Shown: positions 32,747-41,147 of the stretch, one piece after another
How the letters are laid out: each line of letters begins with the position of its first letter
Position numbering within the stretch: position 1 is the first letter of the stretch
Assembly (NCBI GenBank): GCA_964385695.1
Contig: CAYLQA010000006.1
Location: 35,877-99,876 of the forward strand
From: CAYLQA01 sp964385695
GTDB lineage: Bacteria; Desulfobacterota; Desulfobulbia; Desulfobulbales; Desulfurivibrionaceae
DNA: 64,000 nucleotides
Direction: 5' to 3'
Notes under the pieces: model-generated
What the model was told of the DNA's origin: nothing
The model's database searches: none
The model's input: only the letters and a program-made list of their open reading frames with translations
Translations under genes and position numbers: made by a program

Positions 32747-34300
32747 ATGAGCACGGTAAAACCGGTTTTGCTGGCCATTTTAGATGGCTGGGGGCATGGG
32801 GAGCAATCGGATATCAATGCCATTCACCTGGCCAATACCCCGAACATGGATGCCTGGCAAAAAGAATATCCTTCAACCACCCTGGTGGCCCATAACGGTG
32901 CCGTAGGACTGCCCGAGGGGCAGATGGGCAACTCCGAGGTGGGGCATCTCAACATCGGTGCCGGCCGCATTGTCTACCAGGATTTTACCCGCATCAATCG
33001 CGATATAGAAAACGGCGATTTTTTTAAAAACGAGACCCTCTCTTCCGTTATGGATCGCATGGACGAGCATGGCGGCGGGTTGCACCTTTTCGGTCTGCTT
33101 TCCGACGGCGGGGTCCATAGCCACATCAATCATCTCAAGGCCCTCTTGCAGATGGCCAAGCAGCATGGCTTGAGTAAGGTCTATGTCCATGCCTTTATGG
33201 ATGGCCGCGACACCCCGCCCAAAAGCGGTGGTGGTTATATGGAGGAGCTTGTCGCTGCCATTGCCGAGATCGGTGTCGGCCAGGTTGCCACGGTCTGCGG
33301 GCGCTACTATGCAATGGATCGCGATAACCGCTGGGAGCGCGTACATCTTGCCTGGCAGGCTCTGGTGGACGGCAAAGGGCAATTTACGGCCGAGGATCCT
33401 GTGGCAGCAGTGAACAATGCCTATGGCCGTGACGAGACAGACGAGTTTATCAAGCCTACGGTTATTGTCGATGGTGCAGGCAAGCCTGTTGCGGCGCTTG
33501 AGGATGGCGACGGCATCATCTTTTTCAACTTTCGCGCCGATCGCGTGCGTCAGCTCACCCACGCCTTTACCGACGAGAGCTTTGCTGAATTCGAGGCGGC
33601 TAGAAGGCCCAAGTACTCCGAATATGTCACCTTTACCGTGTATGACAAGCATTTCACCATGCCGGTGGCCTTTCCACCCATGTCCATGACCAGGATTCTC
33701 GGTGAGGAGGTCAGTGCCAAGGGCCTCAAGCAATTGCGTATTGCTGAGACTGAGAAGTACGCCCATGTGACCTATTTTTTCAACGGTGGCCGTGAGGAGC
33801 CCTTTGCCCATGAGGATAGGGCATTGATTCCTTCTCCCAAGGAGGTTGCCACCTATGACCAGAAACCGGAGATGAGCGCCCCCTTGGTCACCGAGGAGTT
33901 GCTCAAGCGTCTTAGTGATAATCCATACAGCCTCATCGTCCTCAACTTTGCCAACGGCGATATGGTCGGCCACTCCGGTATTATGGAGGCGGCAATCAAG
34001 GCCTGCGAGACAGTGGACGGCTGCATGGCGAAGTTGGTTGCCAGGGTGCTTGAGCTTGGCGGCAACGTGTTGATCACTGCGGATCACGGCAATGCCGAGA
34101 TCATGGTGGACAATAAGACCGGCGGCCCATTCACTGCCCACTCCTCAAACCCGGTGCCCTTTGTGTTGATCAACAACTCCAAGGAGTATGGCTTAAAAAA
34201 TGGCGGCAGCTTAACCAACATCGCCCCCACTATTCTGGATCTTTTGGGAATCGAGATTCCCGCAGAGATGGAGAGCGAGAGTATTTTGGTGAAACAGTGA
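32747..34300 (+). CDS. gpmI: 2,3-bisphosphoglycerate-independent phosphoglycerate mutase
   Basis: 517 residues, full length. LLAILDGWGHG supplies the first metal Asp, QMGNSEVGHLNIGAGR the catalytic serine (about residue 63), HAFMDGRDTPP, and NFANGDMVGHSG with LITADHGNAE the remaining metal ligands of the two-Mn site. It interconverts 3- and 2-phosphoglycerate in glycolysis and gluconeogenesis. Its TGA stop is inside the first heptamer of the repeat array that begins at 34296. It follows rsfS closely and precedes thrC across that repeat. Confidence 0.97.
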   Translation: MSTVKPVLLAILDGWGHGEQSDINAIHLANTPNMDAWQKEYPSTTLVAHNGAVGLPEGQMGNSEVGHLNIGAGRIVYQDFTRINRDIENGDFFKNETLSSVMDRMDEHGGGLHLFGLLSDGGVHSHINHLKALLQMAKQHGLSKVYVHAFMDGRDTPPKSGGGYMEELVAAIAEIGVGQVATVCGRYYAMDRDNRWERVHLAWQALVDGKGQFTAEDPVAAVNNAYGRDETDEFIKPTVIVDGAGKPVAALEDGDGIIFFNFRADRVRQLTHAFTDESFAEFEAARRPKYSEYVTFTVYDKHFTMPVAFPPMSMTRILGEEVSAKGLKQLRIAETEKYAHVTYFFNGGREEPFAHEDRALIPSPKEVATYDQKPEMSAPLVTEELLKRLSDNPYSLIVLNFANGDMVGHSGIMEAAIKACETVDGCMAKLVARVLELGGNVLITADHGNAEIMVDNKTGGPFTAHSSNPVPFVLINNSKEYGLKNGGSLTNIAPTILDLLGIEIPAEMESESILVKQ

Positions 34301-34410
34301 CAAGTGACAAATAACAAGTAACAAGTAACAAGTGACGAGTAACGAGTGACAAGACAAAGGGCTATTTATAGCCTCGTTCCAGTGAACTCTAAACTTGTCA
34401 CTCGTCACTT
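34296..34410. repeat. Heptamer array (eight AGTRACR units) with inverted arm
   Basis: From 34296 to 34351 there are eight head-to-tail heptamers such as AGTGACA, AGTAACA and AGTGACG, one with an A to A/T change. An inverted copy CTTGTCACTCGTCACTT lies at 34394-34410. Between them is a GGCTAT-TT-ATAGCC hairpin (34360-34373). The gpmI stop codon is in the first unit. The same unit occurs at 2114-2193. Confidence 0.9.
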
Positions 34411-34439
34411 CAAAAAAATGACAAAGGAATTTTTTTGAC

Positions 34440-35831
34440 ATGCGATATATCAGTACCCGCGGCGGGATAGAGCCGATTTCTTTTAAAGAGGCTGTGATGA
34501 TGGGCTTGGCCACGGATGGTGGCCTCTTGCTTCCTGAGGCCATTGAGCAGGTGGATGCTGCCAGTGAGGAAAAGTGGGCCGAGCTTGCCTACCCGGACCT
34601 GGCCTTTGAAGTGCTTTCACGTTTTATCGACGATATTCCGGCCAATGATCTCAAGGAGCTGGTTTCCCGGAGTTACGCAAGCTTTAATCATCCGGATATC
34701 ACGCCTCTGGTGAAAAAGGGTGAAGTCCATATCATGGAACTGTTCCACGGTCCGACCCTGGCCTTTAAGGATGTTGCCCTGCAGTTTTTGGGGAACGTTT
34801 TTGAGTACCTGCTCAAGGAGTCCGGCGGCAGGATGAACATCCTCGGCGCCACCTCCGGCGATACGGGCAGTGCAGCCATATACGGGGTGCGGGGTAAGGA
34901 GCGGATCAATATCTTTATCCTCCATCCCCATAAGCGGGTCAGCCCCATCCAGGAGCTGCAGATGACCACGGTGACCGATGCCAATGTCTTTAACCTGGCA
35001 GTGCGCGGCACCTTTGACGATGGCCAGGCCATTGTCAAAAATATCTTCAATGACATCTCCTTTAAAGATCAGCATCAGCTGGGCGCGGTCAACTCCATTA
35101 ACTGGGCTCGCATTGTGGCCCAGGTGGTCTACTACATCTATGCGGCCTTGAAGCTTACCAAGGTAGAGGGTGTGGAACAGGTGGATTTTTCGGTTCCCAC
35201 CGGCAACTTCGGTGATATTTTCGCGGGTTATGTGGCCCGCAGGATGCTACCCAACAAGATCCGCAATCTGGTGCTTGCCACCAATGCCAATAATCTTTTG
35301 ACCCGTTTTGTCTTAAACGGTGATTATTCCGTGGGCACAGTGGTCCCCACCATGAGTCCTTCCATGGATATCCAGGTAGCCAGCAACTTTGAGCGTTATC
35401 TCTATTATCTCAACGGCGAAGATGCCGAGCGGACCAAGAGAGAGCTCGAAGGTTTTGCCAAGAGCGGCAACCTCCATTTTGATGATGCCTCCCAAGAGCG
35501 CATCCGGGCGGATTTTGCCTCCCGCAGCGTGGATGAGCAGGAGACAGAGGAGATGATTCGCAGCTTTTATGAAGCGAACGATTATCTGCTTGATCCCCAT
35601 ACCGCAGTCGGTGTCAAAGCAGGACTTGCTGCACGGGAAGAAGGCGTGCCCATGGTCTGCCTGTCCACGGCGCATCCTGCCAAGTTTGGCGATGCCGTGC
35701 AAAAGGCCATTGGCAAGGATCCGGAGCTGCCGCCTGCTCTTGCTGCCTTGTCCGGCAGGGAGACCCGTTGCGAGGTTATTGAGGCAGAGGTTGAGGCGGT
35801 AAAGAGCTTTGTTGACCAGCATTCATTATAG
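34440..35831 (+). CDS. thrC: Threonine synthase
   Basis: 463 residues. The N-terminal RYISTRGG...SFKEAVMMGLATDGGL is the usual ThrC opening. The PLP lysine is in HGPTLAFKDVALQFLGN (about residue 106). GATSGDTGSAAIYG binds the cofactor phosphate and PTGNFGDIFAGYVA is the late glycine-rich motif. The length suits the longer, gammaproteobacterial and yeast-type ThrC. It makes threonine from O-phosphohomoserine. The start lies right after AAAGGAATTTTTTTGAC. No other threonine gene is adjacent. Confidence 0.95.
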   Translation: MRYISTRGGIEPISFKEAVMMGLATDGGLLLPEAIEQVDAASEEKWAELAYPDLAFEVLSRFIDDIPANDLKELVSRSYASFNHPDITPLVKKGEVHIMELFHGPTLAFKDVALQFLGNVFEYLLKESGGRMNILGATSGDTGSAAIYGVRGKERINIFILHPHKRVSPIQELQMTTVTDANVFNLAVRGTFDDGQAIVKNIFNDISFKDQHQLGAVNSINWARIVAQVVYYIYAALKLTKVEGVEQVDFSVPTGNFGDIFAGYVARRMLPNKIRNLVLATNANNLLTRFVLNGDYSVGTVVPTMSPSMDIQVASNFERYLYYLNGEDAERTKRELEGFAKSGNLHFDDASQERIRADFASRSVDEQETEEMIRSFYEANDYLLDPHTAVGVKAGLAAREEGVPMVCLSTAHPAKFGDAVQKAIGKDPELPPALAALSGRETRCEVIEAEVEAVKSFVDQHSL

Positions 35832-35888
35832 GCCTGGTTTCCTCTTCAATGTTGACGCGGTAAATTTTCCCAGCCAATATGCGTGCTG

Positions 35889-35897
35889 TGATATACT
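35889..35897 (+). promoter_or_regulatory. Extended -10 promoter before the cyclic-nucleotide kinase gene
   Basis: TGATATACT fits TGnTATAAT with one mismatch, about 60 bp upstream of the GTG start and 45 bp upstream of a five-codon leader frame. No strong -35 box is visible. Confidence 0.4.
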
Positions 35898-35954
35898 TTT
35901 TAAATCGAACGAAAGTTTCTGCGAGGAAACAAGCTGTTAAATGAGTATTCTTTT

Positions 35955-37049
35955 GTGAAGTGGCGCAACGTGGCGGGAAGCGATTACATCGACATCCTGA
36001 AAAAGATTGACCTGTTTCAATATTTTTCTACCGAAGAACTCCATGCCTTTAGCGAGGCCGTGGAGGAAATTCACCTTGCCCAGGGGCAACTCCTTTTTCG
36101 CGAGGGGGACCCTGGCAATGAGATGTATATCCTCATCTCCGGCCTGCTCAAAATCTTCCGCGGCAATCGTTTTATCAATCTGACCAAGCCCGGCGGCTAT
36201 ATCGGTGAGATGGCCATCATCGAAAAACAACCCCGTTCCGCTTCTGTGGAGGCGATGGAATCTTCCGTCCTCCTGAAAATCCCTTACTCCTTGTTCCAGG
36301 AATACCTCGCAGGGCAGCCCCAGTCTTTGGTGGCCATGATGAAGAGTCTGAGCCAGCGCATCCGGCATGATACCGAGGTGCTGGCCCATGAATGCGAGCA
36401 GATCAACATCATGGTTCATGATATGAAAAATCTGCTTACACCGTTTCATTTGTTGGAATTGATGGAGCGGAAAATGCCGGAACTGGCCGGCCACAAGTAT
36501 GTGAACTGCATGATCCAATCCCGGGAGAACCTCCTTGCCCTTATGGAGAAGGCCCTGGTTCATGCCAAGAATATTCAATCCACCACCCCGGTGGTAACCG
36601 GCTCCATCGAGGAACTGCTTGCCGAGTTGATCGAGTCGGACTGCGCTGTGCACCCCGATATCGGAGGCCGTGGTATCACGGTGCGGCTTGAAGGAAGCCT
36701 GCCCCGGTTTCCCTTCTCCGGCCTTGGCCTTAGACGGGTGCTTGTCAACCTCATGGTCAATGCTGCCCAGGCAAGTGCGAGTGGAGCCGAGATTGTTGTC
36801 AGGCTGGTGCACGACGGTGATGTGGCAATGATTGAGATCATTGACCACGGAGAGGGCATCCCCTTGGAATTACAGGAGAGGGTCTTTCTGCCCCATTTTA
36901 CGACCAAGGAAAAAGGCCATGGACTCGGCCTGGTTTCCTGCAGGCAGATCATCGAAGAGAGCCACCGGGGCAGCCTTTTTTTCGCCTCTGAGCCGGCAAA
37001 GGGCACAACCTTTTCTATCCGTCTTCCCATATCCCCCCAGATCGGTTAA
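35955..37049 (+). CDS. Cyclic-nucleotide-binding sensor histidine kinase
   Basis: 364 residues. Residues about 15-130 are a cNMP-binding (CRP-like) domain: IDLFQYFSTEELHAF, GQLLFREGDPGNEMYILISG in parts, GGYIGEMAIIEKQPRSASV. Residues about 155-200 contain an H-box INIMVHDMKNLLTPF with the likely phosphorylated His. Residues about 240-360 form the ATPase with LVNLMVNAAQAS, DHGEGI and GHGLGLV. The start must be the GTG at 35955, since the next in-frame Met is inside the domain. That GTG overlaps the stop of a five-codon upstream frame and lacks its own ribosome site. Confidence 0.85.
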   Translation: MKWRNVAGSDYIDILKKIDLFQYFSTEELHAFSEAVEEIHLAQGQLLFREGDPGNEMYILISGLLKIFRGNRFINLTKPGGYIGEMAIIEKQPRSASVEAMESSVLLKIPYSLFQEYLAGQPQSLVAMMKSLSQRIRHDTEVLAHECEQINIMVHDMKNLLTPFHLLELMERKMPELAGHKYVNCMIQSRENLLALMEKALVHAKNIQSTTPVVTGSIEELLAELIESDCAVHPDIGGRGITVRLEGSLPRFPFSGLGLRRVLVNLMVNAAQASASGAEIVVRLVHDGDVAMIEIIDHGEGIPLELQERVFLPHFTTKEKGHGLGLVSCRQIIEESHRGSLFFASEPAKGTTFSIRLPISPQIG

Positions 37050-37052
37050 TTA

Positions 37053-37160
37053 GTAAATGCTCACAGGGCACTGCATCTGCTGTGTCAAAGCTCTGCTTAC
37101 ATACTGGCGTATGCTTCGCATAGCTTTTCCTTGCATCTACAGCACCCTGCGAACATTTAC
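37053..37160. repeat. 108-bp foldback repeat
   Basis: The ends GTAAATGCTCACAGGG (37053 on) and the reverse complement of GAACATTTAC with CCCTGC before it (ending 37160) pair over about 27 bp with five or so mismatches. The centre has a second pair, GCGTATGC/GCATAGC. It fills most of the spacer before the nucleoside phosphorylase gene. The pattern is that of a non-coding palindromic repeat or decayed MITE. Confidence 0.6.
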
Positions 37161-37238
37161 ACCCCGCTACCTTCTGACATAAATTTATTTAACTTCATGA
37201 TCGGGCTTGTTTATTGCCTGAATTTATGACTGAAAATT

Positions 37239-38069
37239 ATGGATATGGAACTGTATAAAAAACAGGTGGAAGAGGCGCGGCGTTTCCTGCTGGAACGTTG
37301 TGAGATAGAGCCGGAGATTATTCTGATTCTCGGCACCGGACTCAGTGGGTTGGGAGAGCGTTTTGAGGCGCATGCTACTTTGGCCTATGAGGATATTCCC
37401 AACTTTCCCCGTTCCACCGTCAGTAGCCATGCCGGGAATTTGGTCTTTGGCACCTTGTGCGGCAAGTCAGTGGCTATCTTGCAGGGCCGGTTCCATTTTT
37501 ATGAGGGCTATTCCACCCGGGAGGTGACTTTCCCCCTGCGTGTTTTGTCCCTCATGGGAGCGAATACTCTGATCGTTTCCAATGCAGCGGGCGGCCTGAA
37601 TCCGGCCTTTGCGCCCGGCACCCTGATGGTCTTGCAGGATCATATCAATCTCATTCCGGATAATCCCCTGCGTGGACCCAATGTGGATGAGTGGGGGCCT
37701 CGTTTCCCGGATCTCTCCCAACCCTATGATCAGGAGTTGTTTGATCTCACCTTAGCGAGCGCCAAACGTCTTGGCCTTGACCGGGTTGAGTCCGGTGTTT
37801 ATGTGGGGATCCCCGGGCCTAGCCTGGAGACCCCGGCCGAGACCAGATACCTGCGCCAGATCGGCGCCGATGCCGTGGGTATGTCCACCGTGCCGGAGGT
37901 GATTGTGGGGGTACACGCGGGATTGCGGGTGCTTGGCGTTTCCGTGGTTTCCAATGTCAACGACCCGGACAATTTCAAGCCCATTATCCTTGAGGATATT
38001 ATTGAAGAAACAAAGAGGGCAGAGGAGCGTTTCCTGACCCTGCTGCTTGAGATATTCAAAGAACTGTAA
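37239..38069 (+). CDS. Purine nucleoside phosphorylase (trimeric PNP/MTAP superfamily)
   Basis: 276 residues. LILGTGLSGLGE begins the fold and holds the phosphate serine, TVSSHAGNLVFG and LQGRFHFYEGY are conserved, VSNAAGGLNPAF contacts the purine pocket, and VYVGIPGPSLETPAETRYLRQ is the family signature. Near residue 243 the sequence reads VSNVND, with Asn where MTA phosphorylases have Asp, which favours 6-oxopurines (inosine, guanosine, methylthioinosine). It is followed 18 bp later by an MTA/SAH deaminase gene, so the natural substrate may be a deaminated thioadenosine. Confidence 0.9.
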   Translation: MDMELYKKQVEEARRFLLERCEIEPEIILILGTGLSGLGERFEAHATLAYEDIPNFPRSTVSSHAGNLVFGTLCGKSVAILQGRFHFYEGYSTREVTFPLRVLSLMGANTLIVSNAAGGLNPAFAPGTLMVLQDHINLIPDNPLRGPNVDEWGPRFPDLSQPYDQELFDLTLASAKRLGLDRVESGVYVGIPGPSLETPAETRYLRQIGADAVGMSTVPEVIVGVHAGLRVLGVSVVSNVNDPDNFKPIILEDIIEETKRAEERFLTLLLEIFKEL

Positions 38070-38087
38070 TGAGTGTGGAGTAAGAAA

Positions 38088-39416
38088 ATGAGTGAGGAGA
38101 CACAGGTTGACCTGCTGGTGAGCGGGACCATCCTTACCCTGGATGATGAAAACCGCATCATTGATGACGGTGCCCTGGCCATCAAGGGTGACGCCATTGT
38201 AGCCCTTGGCAAGCGGGAGGACATCTGCGGGCAATATACCGCCTCTAAAGAGTTGGCTGGTGAATTTCGTCTGCTCATGCCAGGTTTGGTCAATACCCAC
38301 ACCCATGCTGCCATGGCCTGTTTCAGGGGCCTGGCCGATGATCTGCCGCTCATGACCTGGCTGCAGGAGTATATCTTTCCGGTGGAGTCCAGTTTGACCT
38401 CTGAGATGGTCTACCATTCCACCATGCTTTCCATGGCCGAGATGATTAAATCAGGCACCACCAGCTTTTGCGATATGTACCTTTTTGCCAAGGACGTTGC
38501 CCGTGCCTGTGATGCCGTGGGCATGCGAGGCTGGATCAGCGAGGTGCTCTATGATTTTCCCTCGCCCAATTACGGGGAATTGGAAAACGGTTTTGCCTAT
38601 GTTGATGAACTGTTTGCCGAGTATAAGACCCATCCGCTCATTTCCATCACAGCCGATCCCCATGCGGTTTACACCTGTTCGCCGGAATTGCTCAAGCGCC
38701 TTAAGACCGTGGCGGAACGGGAAAATGCTCCCTATGTGATCCATCTATCCGAGAGCAAGGCCGAGGTGGAGGGGTGCCTTGCCCAGTACGGCAAGACCCC
38801 GGTCATGCATCTGAATGACTTGGGACTTCTTGATGAGCAGGTCGTGGCTGATCACTGTGTGGTCTTGAGCGATGAAGAGATTGCCCTCTTGGCCGAGCGC
38901 AAGGTCAAGGTTGCCCATTGTCCTGAAAGCAACATGAAGCTTGCTTCGGGCGTGGCCCCCATTCCGCAACTTCTGGAGGCTGGTGTAACCGTTGGCCTGG
39001 GTACGGATGGCGCAGCCTCCAATAATGATGTGGACATGTTCGGCGAGATGGATACTGCGGCTAAATTGCACAAGGTGCATACCTTGGACCCCACCGTGAT
39101 GAGTGCCGAGACCACCTTGCACATGGCCACCCGCGGGGGGGCTCAGCTGCTTGGCGCAGGGCAAAAAATCGGCTCCCTTGAGGTTGGTAAAAAGGCGGAT
39201 TTGATTGTGCTTGATCTGGATCAGCCGCATCTTACCCCCATGTACAATATTGCCTCCCACCTGGTTTATGCAGCCAGAGGCGCGGATGTGATTCATTCCA
39301 TTGTAGGCGGCAAGGTCCTCATGGAGAATCGTGTGCTCACCACCATTGATGAACCGGCACTCCTGGAAACTATGAACAAAATGGGTGCCAAGATCAGCAA
39401 GATGGTCAAGGGTTGA
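38088..39416 (+). CDS. mtaD: 5'-methylthioadenosine / S-adenosylhomocysteine deaminase
   Basis: 442 residues from the ATG at 38088 (GGAGTAAG site). An amidohydrolase barrel: MPGLVNTHTHAAMACFRG gives the H-x-H zinc ligands, a histidine in ADPHAVYTC, another in VAHCPESNMKLASG, and the Asp in GLGTDGAASNNDVDMF. These, with the FRGLADDLPLMTWLQEYIFP segment, identify the MtaD group, which deaminates MTA and SAH to inosine forms. Its companion PNP upstream can then split the product, giving a purine and sulfur salvage route. Confidence 0.9.
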   Translation: MSEETQVDLLVSGTILTLDDENRIIDDGALAIKGDAIVALGKREDICGQYTASKELAGEFRLLMPGLVNTHTHAAMACFRGLADDLPLMTWLQEYIFPVESSLTSEMVYHSTMLSMAEMIKSGTTSFCDMYLFAKDVARACDAVGMRGWISEVLYDFPSPNYGELENGFAYVDELFAEYKTHPLISITADPHAVYTCSPELLKRLKTVAERENAPYVIHLSESKAEVEGCLAQYGKTPVMHLNDLGLLDEQVVADHCVVLSDEEIALLAERKVKVAHCPESNMKLASGVAPIPQLLEAGVTVGLGTDGAASNNDVDMFGEMDTAAKLHKVHTLDPTVMSAETTLHMATRGGAQLLGAGQKIGSLEVGKKADLIVLDLDQPHLTPMYNIASHLVYAARGADVIHSIVGGKVLMENRVLTTIDEPALLETMNKMGAKISKMVKG

Positions 39417-39451
39417 GTCGTTAAACGAAAGGAACTGTCGAGGTCGTACCC

Positions 39452-39467
39452 TGTAGGAGCCCCTACA
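39452..39467. repeat. REP-core fragment
   Basis: TGTAGGAGCCCCTACA is a short near-palindrome with the same TGTAGGAGCC core as the large hairpin at 256-333. It sits between mtaD and the hydantoinase-like gene. Confidence 0.5.
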
Positions 39468-39509
39468 ATATTAATCTCCATCTGGAAAGAAAGTTAAGAG
39501 AAGATATAC

Positions 39510-41147
39510 ATGACTGCAAAATCATACTGTATTGGCGTTGATACCGGCGGAACCTATACCGACGGTGTTCTTTTTGACTTGGCAAGCTCTTCTGTGGTTG
39601 CCACCGTAAAAAAAACAACCACCCACCATGATCTGCGCATCGGTATTGGGCAGGTGCTGACCGAACTCCTCGGCGAAAATAATGTTTCAGCACCGGAGAT
39701 CAGCAAACTGGCTGTTTCCACCACCCTTGCAACCAACGCCGTGGTCGAAGGGCGAGGCGCGGATGTGGCGCTCTTCGTTATCGGTTATCTCAAACAGTTC
39801 CGTCTTGAGAATACACCCACCATATTTTTGGAAGGTGGGCATGATCATCTTGGTCGCGAGGATAACGCGTTGGACATGGAAGGGCTAGTGGATGGCCTGG
39901 ACCAGTTCAGAGGTTTTGCCGAAGCCTATGCCGTGAGTTCGGTGATGAGTATTAAGAATCCAGCCCATGAAAAGGTGGCCCAGGAGGCCATTTCCATGAT
40001 GGATCCGGGCAAACCGGTTTTCTGCTCCTATAACATCAGTGAGCGCCCCGGAGTCAAGGAGCGTGCTTCTACAGCCGTACTCAATGCCAGGCTCATGCCC
40101 ATCATGGACTCCTTTGTCAAAGGTATTGGTGATTCCCTTGCCCGGCAGGATCTGGATTGTGAGGTGTATATCATCCGGGGTGACGCCAAGGGCATGAGTA
40201 TTCAGGACGCAGTGGAGCAGGCTTCTTCCACCGTGGCCAGTGGCCCGGCAGCCACAGCAGCATACGGCCAGCATCTTGCCGAAAATCCCGACTCTATTAT
40301 TGTGGACGTGGGCGGAACCACCACAGACATCACCATGATCCGTAGTGGTAAGCCGGTGCTTGATATGGAGGGTAACCTGGTGGGTGATTGGTATACCCAT
40401 GTCAATGCCGTGGCCATGACTACCGTAGGCATCGGCGGAGACAGCCACGTAAAACTGGGCCGCAAGGGCGAGATCATAGTAGGACCGTCCCGGGCGCAAC
40501 CTTTAGCCATGGCCCCGGAGACCCCGGACCCTGCGGATTGGTTGGGGCCGGAATTACAGGGAACATGGCTTTCCTTGAGTGAAAAAGTTACCGAGGAGAT
40601 CGCCCAGGCCGATGAGATTCTGGCCTCTCTTTGGCAGAGCGGTGCAACAACCCCCCTGGCCCTGCGGGAGAAATTCGGCATAGCCGAGGCCAACCTTACC
40701 CACCATATTGAGAAACTTGTAAAGCACCAGCTTATAAATGAGGTTGGCTTTACCCCCACCGATGCCCTGCATTGCCTGGGGAAGGTGGCTATCGGTGATG
40801 GAGAGCGGGCGCTACATGGGGCAAAGGTTTTGGCTGAATCATTGGATATTGATGTGGAGACCTTTTGCAAGCAGGTTGTGGCGGCCACAGAGGCAAAGAT
40901 CGAAGACACCATCATCGATCATGTCCTCAGGCATGAGACAGGTAACAACCTGGCAGGCAGCTTTCCTAATTACCGTAGCAGCCAATTCTTGGGAGTGAAG
41001 TTTTCCATTAAGGCTCCCATTGTCGGCATTGGCGGGGCAGCGCCCATGTTGCTGCCCAATGTGGCCAAAACCCTGGGCACCGAGGTTGTTTGTCCGGAGC
41101 ATTACGAGGTGGGTAATGCCTTAGGAGCGGTTTTTATCGCCCGCTAG
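39510..41147 (+). CDS. Hydantoinase/oxoprolinase family protein (HyuA-like)
   Basis: 545 residues. The actin-like ATP-binding motif IGVDTGGTYTDGVLFD is at the N-terminus, SKLAVSTTLATNAVVEGRG follows, and VDVGGTTTDITMI is the second phosphate motif near residue 270. The middle to C-terminus fits the HyuA part of ATP-dependent hydantoinases and oxoprolinase. A segment near 375-415 (LALREKFGIAEANLTHHIEKL in parts) looks like a winged-helix insert. No HyuB gene is adjacent, so the substrate is uncertain. It converges on znuB, the stop codons sharing CTAG. Confidence 0.85.
   Translation: MTAKSYCIGVDTGGTYTDGVLFDLASSSVVATVKKTTTHHDLRIGIGQVLTELLGENNVSAPEISKLAVSTTLATNAVVEGRGADVALFVIGYLKQFRLENTPTIFLEGGHDHLGREDNALDMEGLVDGLDQFRGFAEAYAVSSVMSIKNPAHEKVAQEAISMMDPGKPVFCSYNISERPGVKERASTAVLNARLMPIMDSFVKGIGDSLARQDLDCEVYIIRGDAKGMSIQDAVEQASSTVASGPAATAAYGQHLAENPDSIIVDVGGTTTDITMIRSGKPVLDMEGNLVGDWYTHVNAVAMTTVGIGGDSHVKLGRKGEIIVGPSRAQPLAMAPETPDPADWLGPELQGTWLSLSEKVTEEIAQADEILASLWQSGATTPLALREKFGIAEANLTHHIEKLVKHQLINEVGFTPTDALHCLGKVAIGDGERALHGAKVLAESLDIDVETFCKQVVAATEAKIEDTIIDHVLRHETGNNLAGSFPNYRSSQFLGVKFSIKAPIVGIGGAAPMLLPNVAKTLGTEVVCPEHYEVGNALGAVFIAR

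Noticed and set aside
32873..34141. Long minus-strand open frame of 422 codons.
   Set aside because: It is antisense to gpmI, has no family motif, and is explained by codon bias of gpmI.
34296..34410. Period-7 repeats looked at as a CRISPR array.
   Set aside because: The units are 7 bases with no spacers, so they are a tandem microsatellite-like array, not CRISPR.
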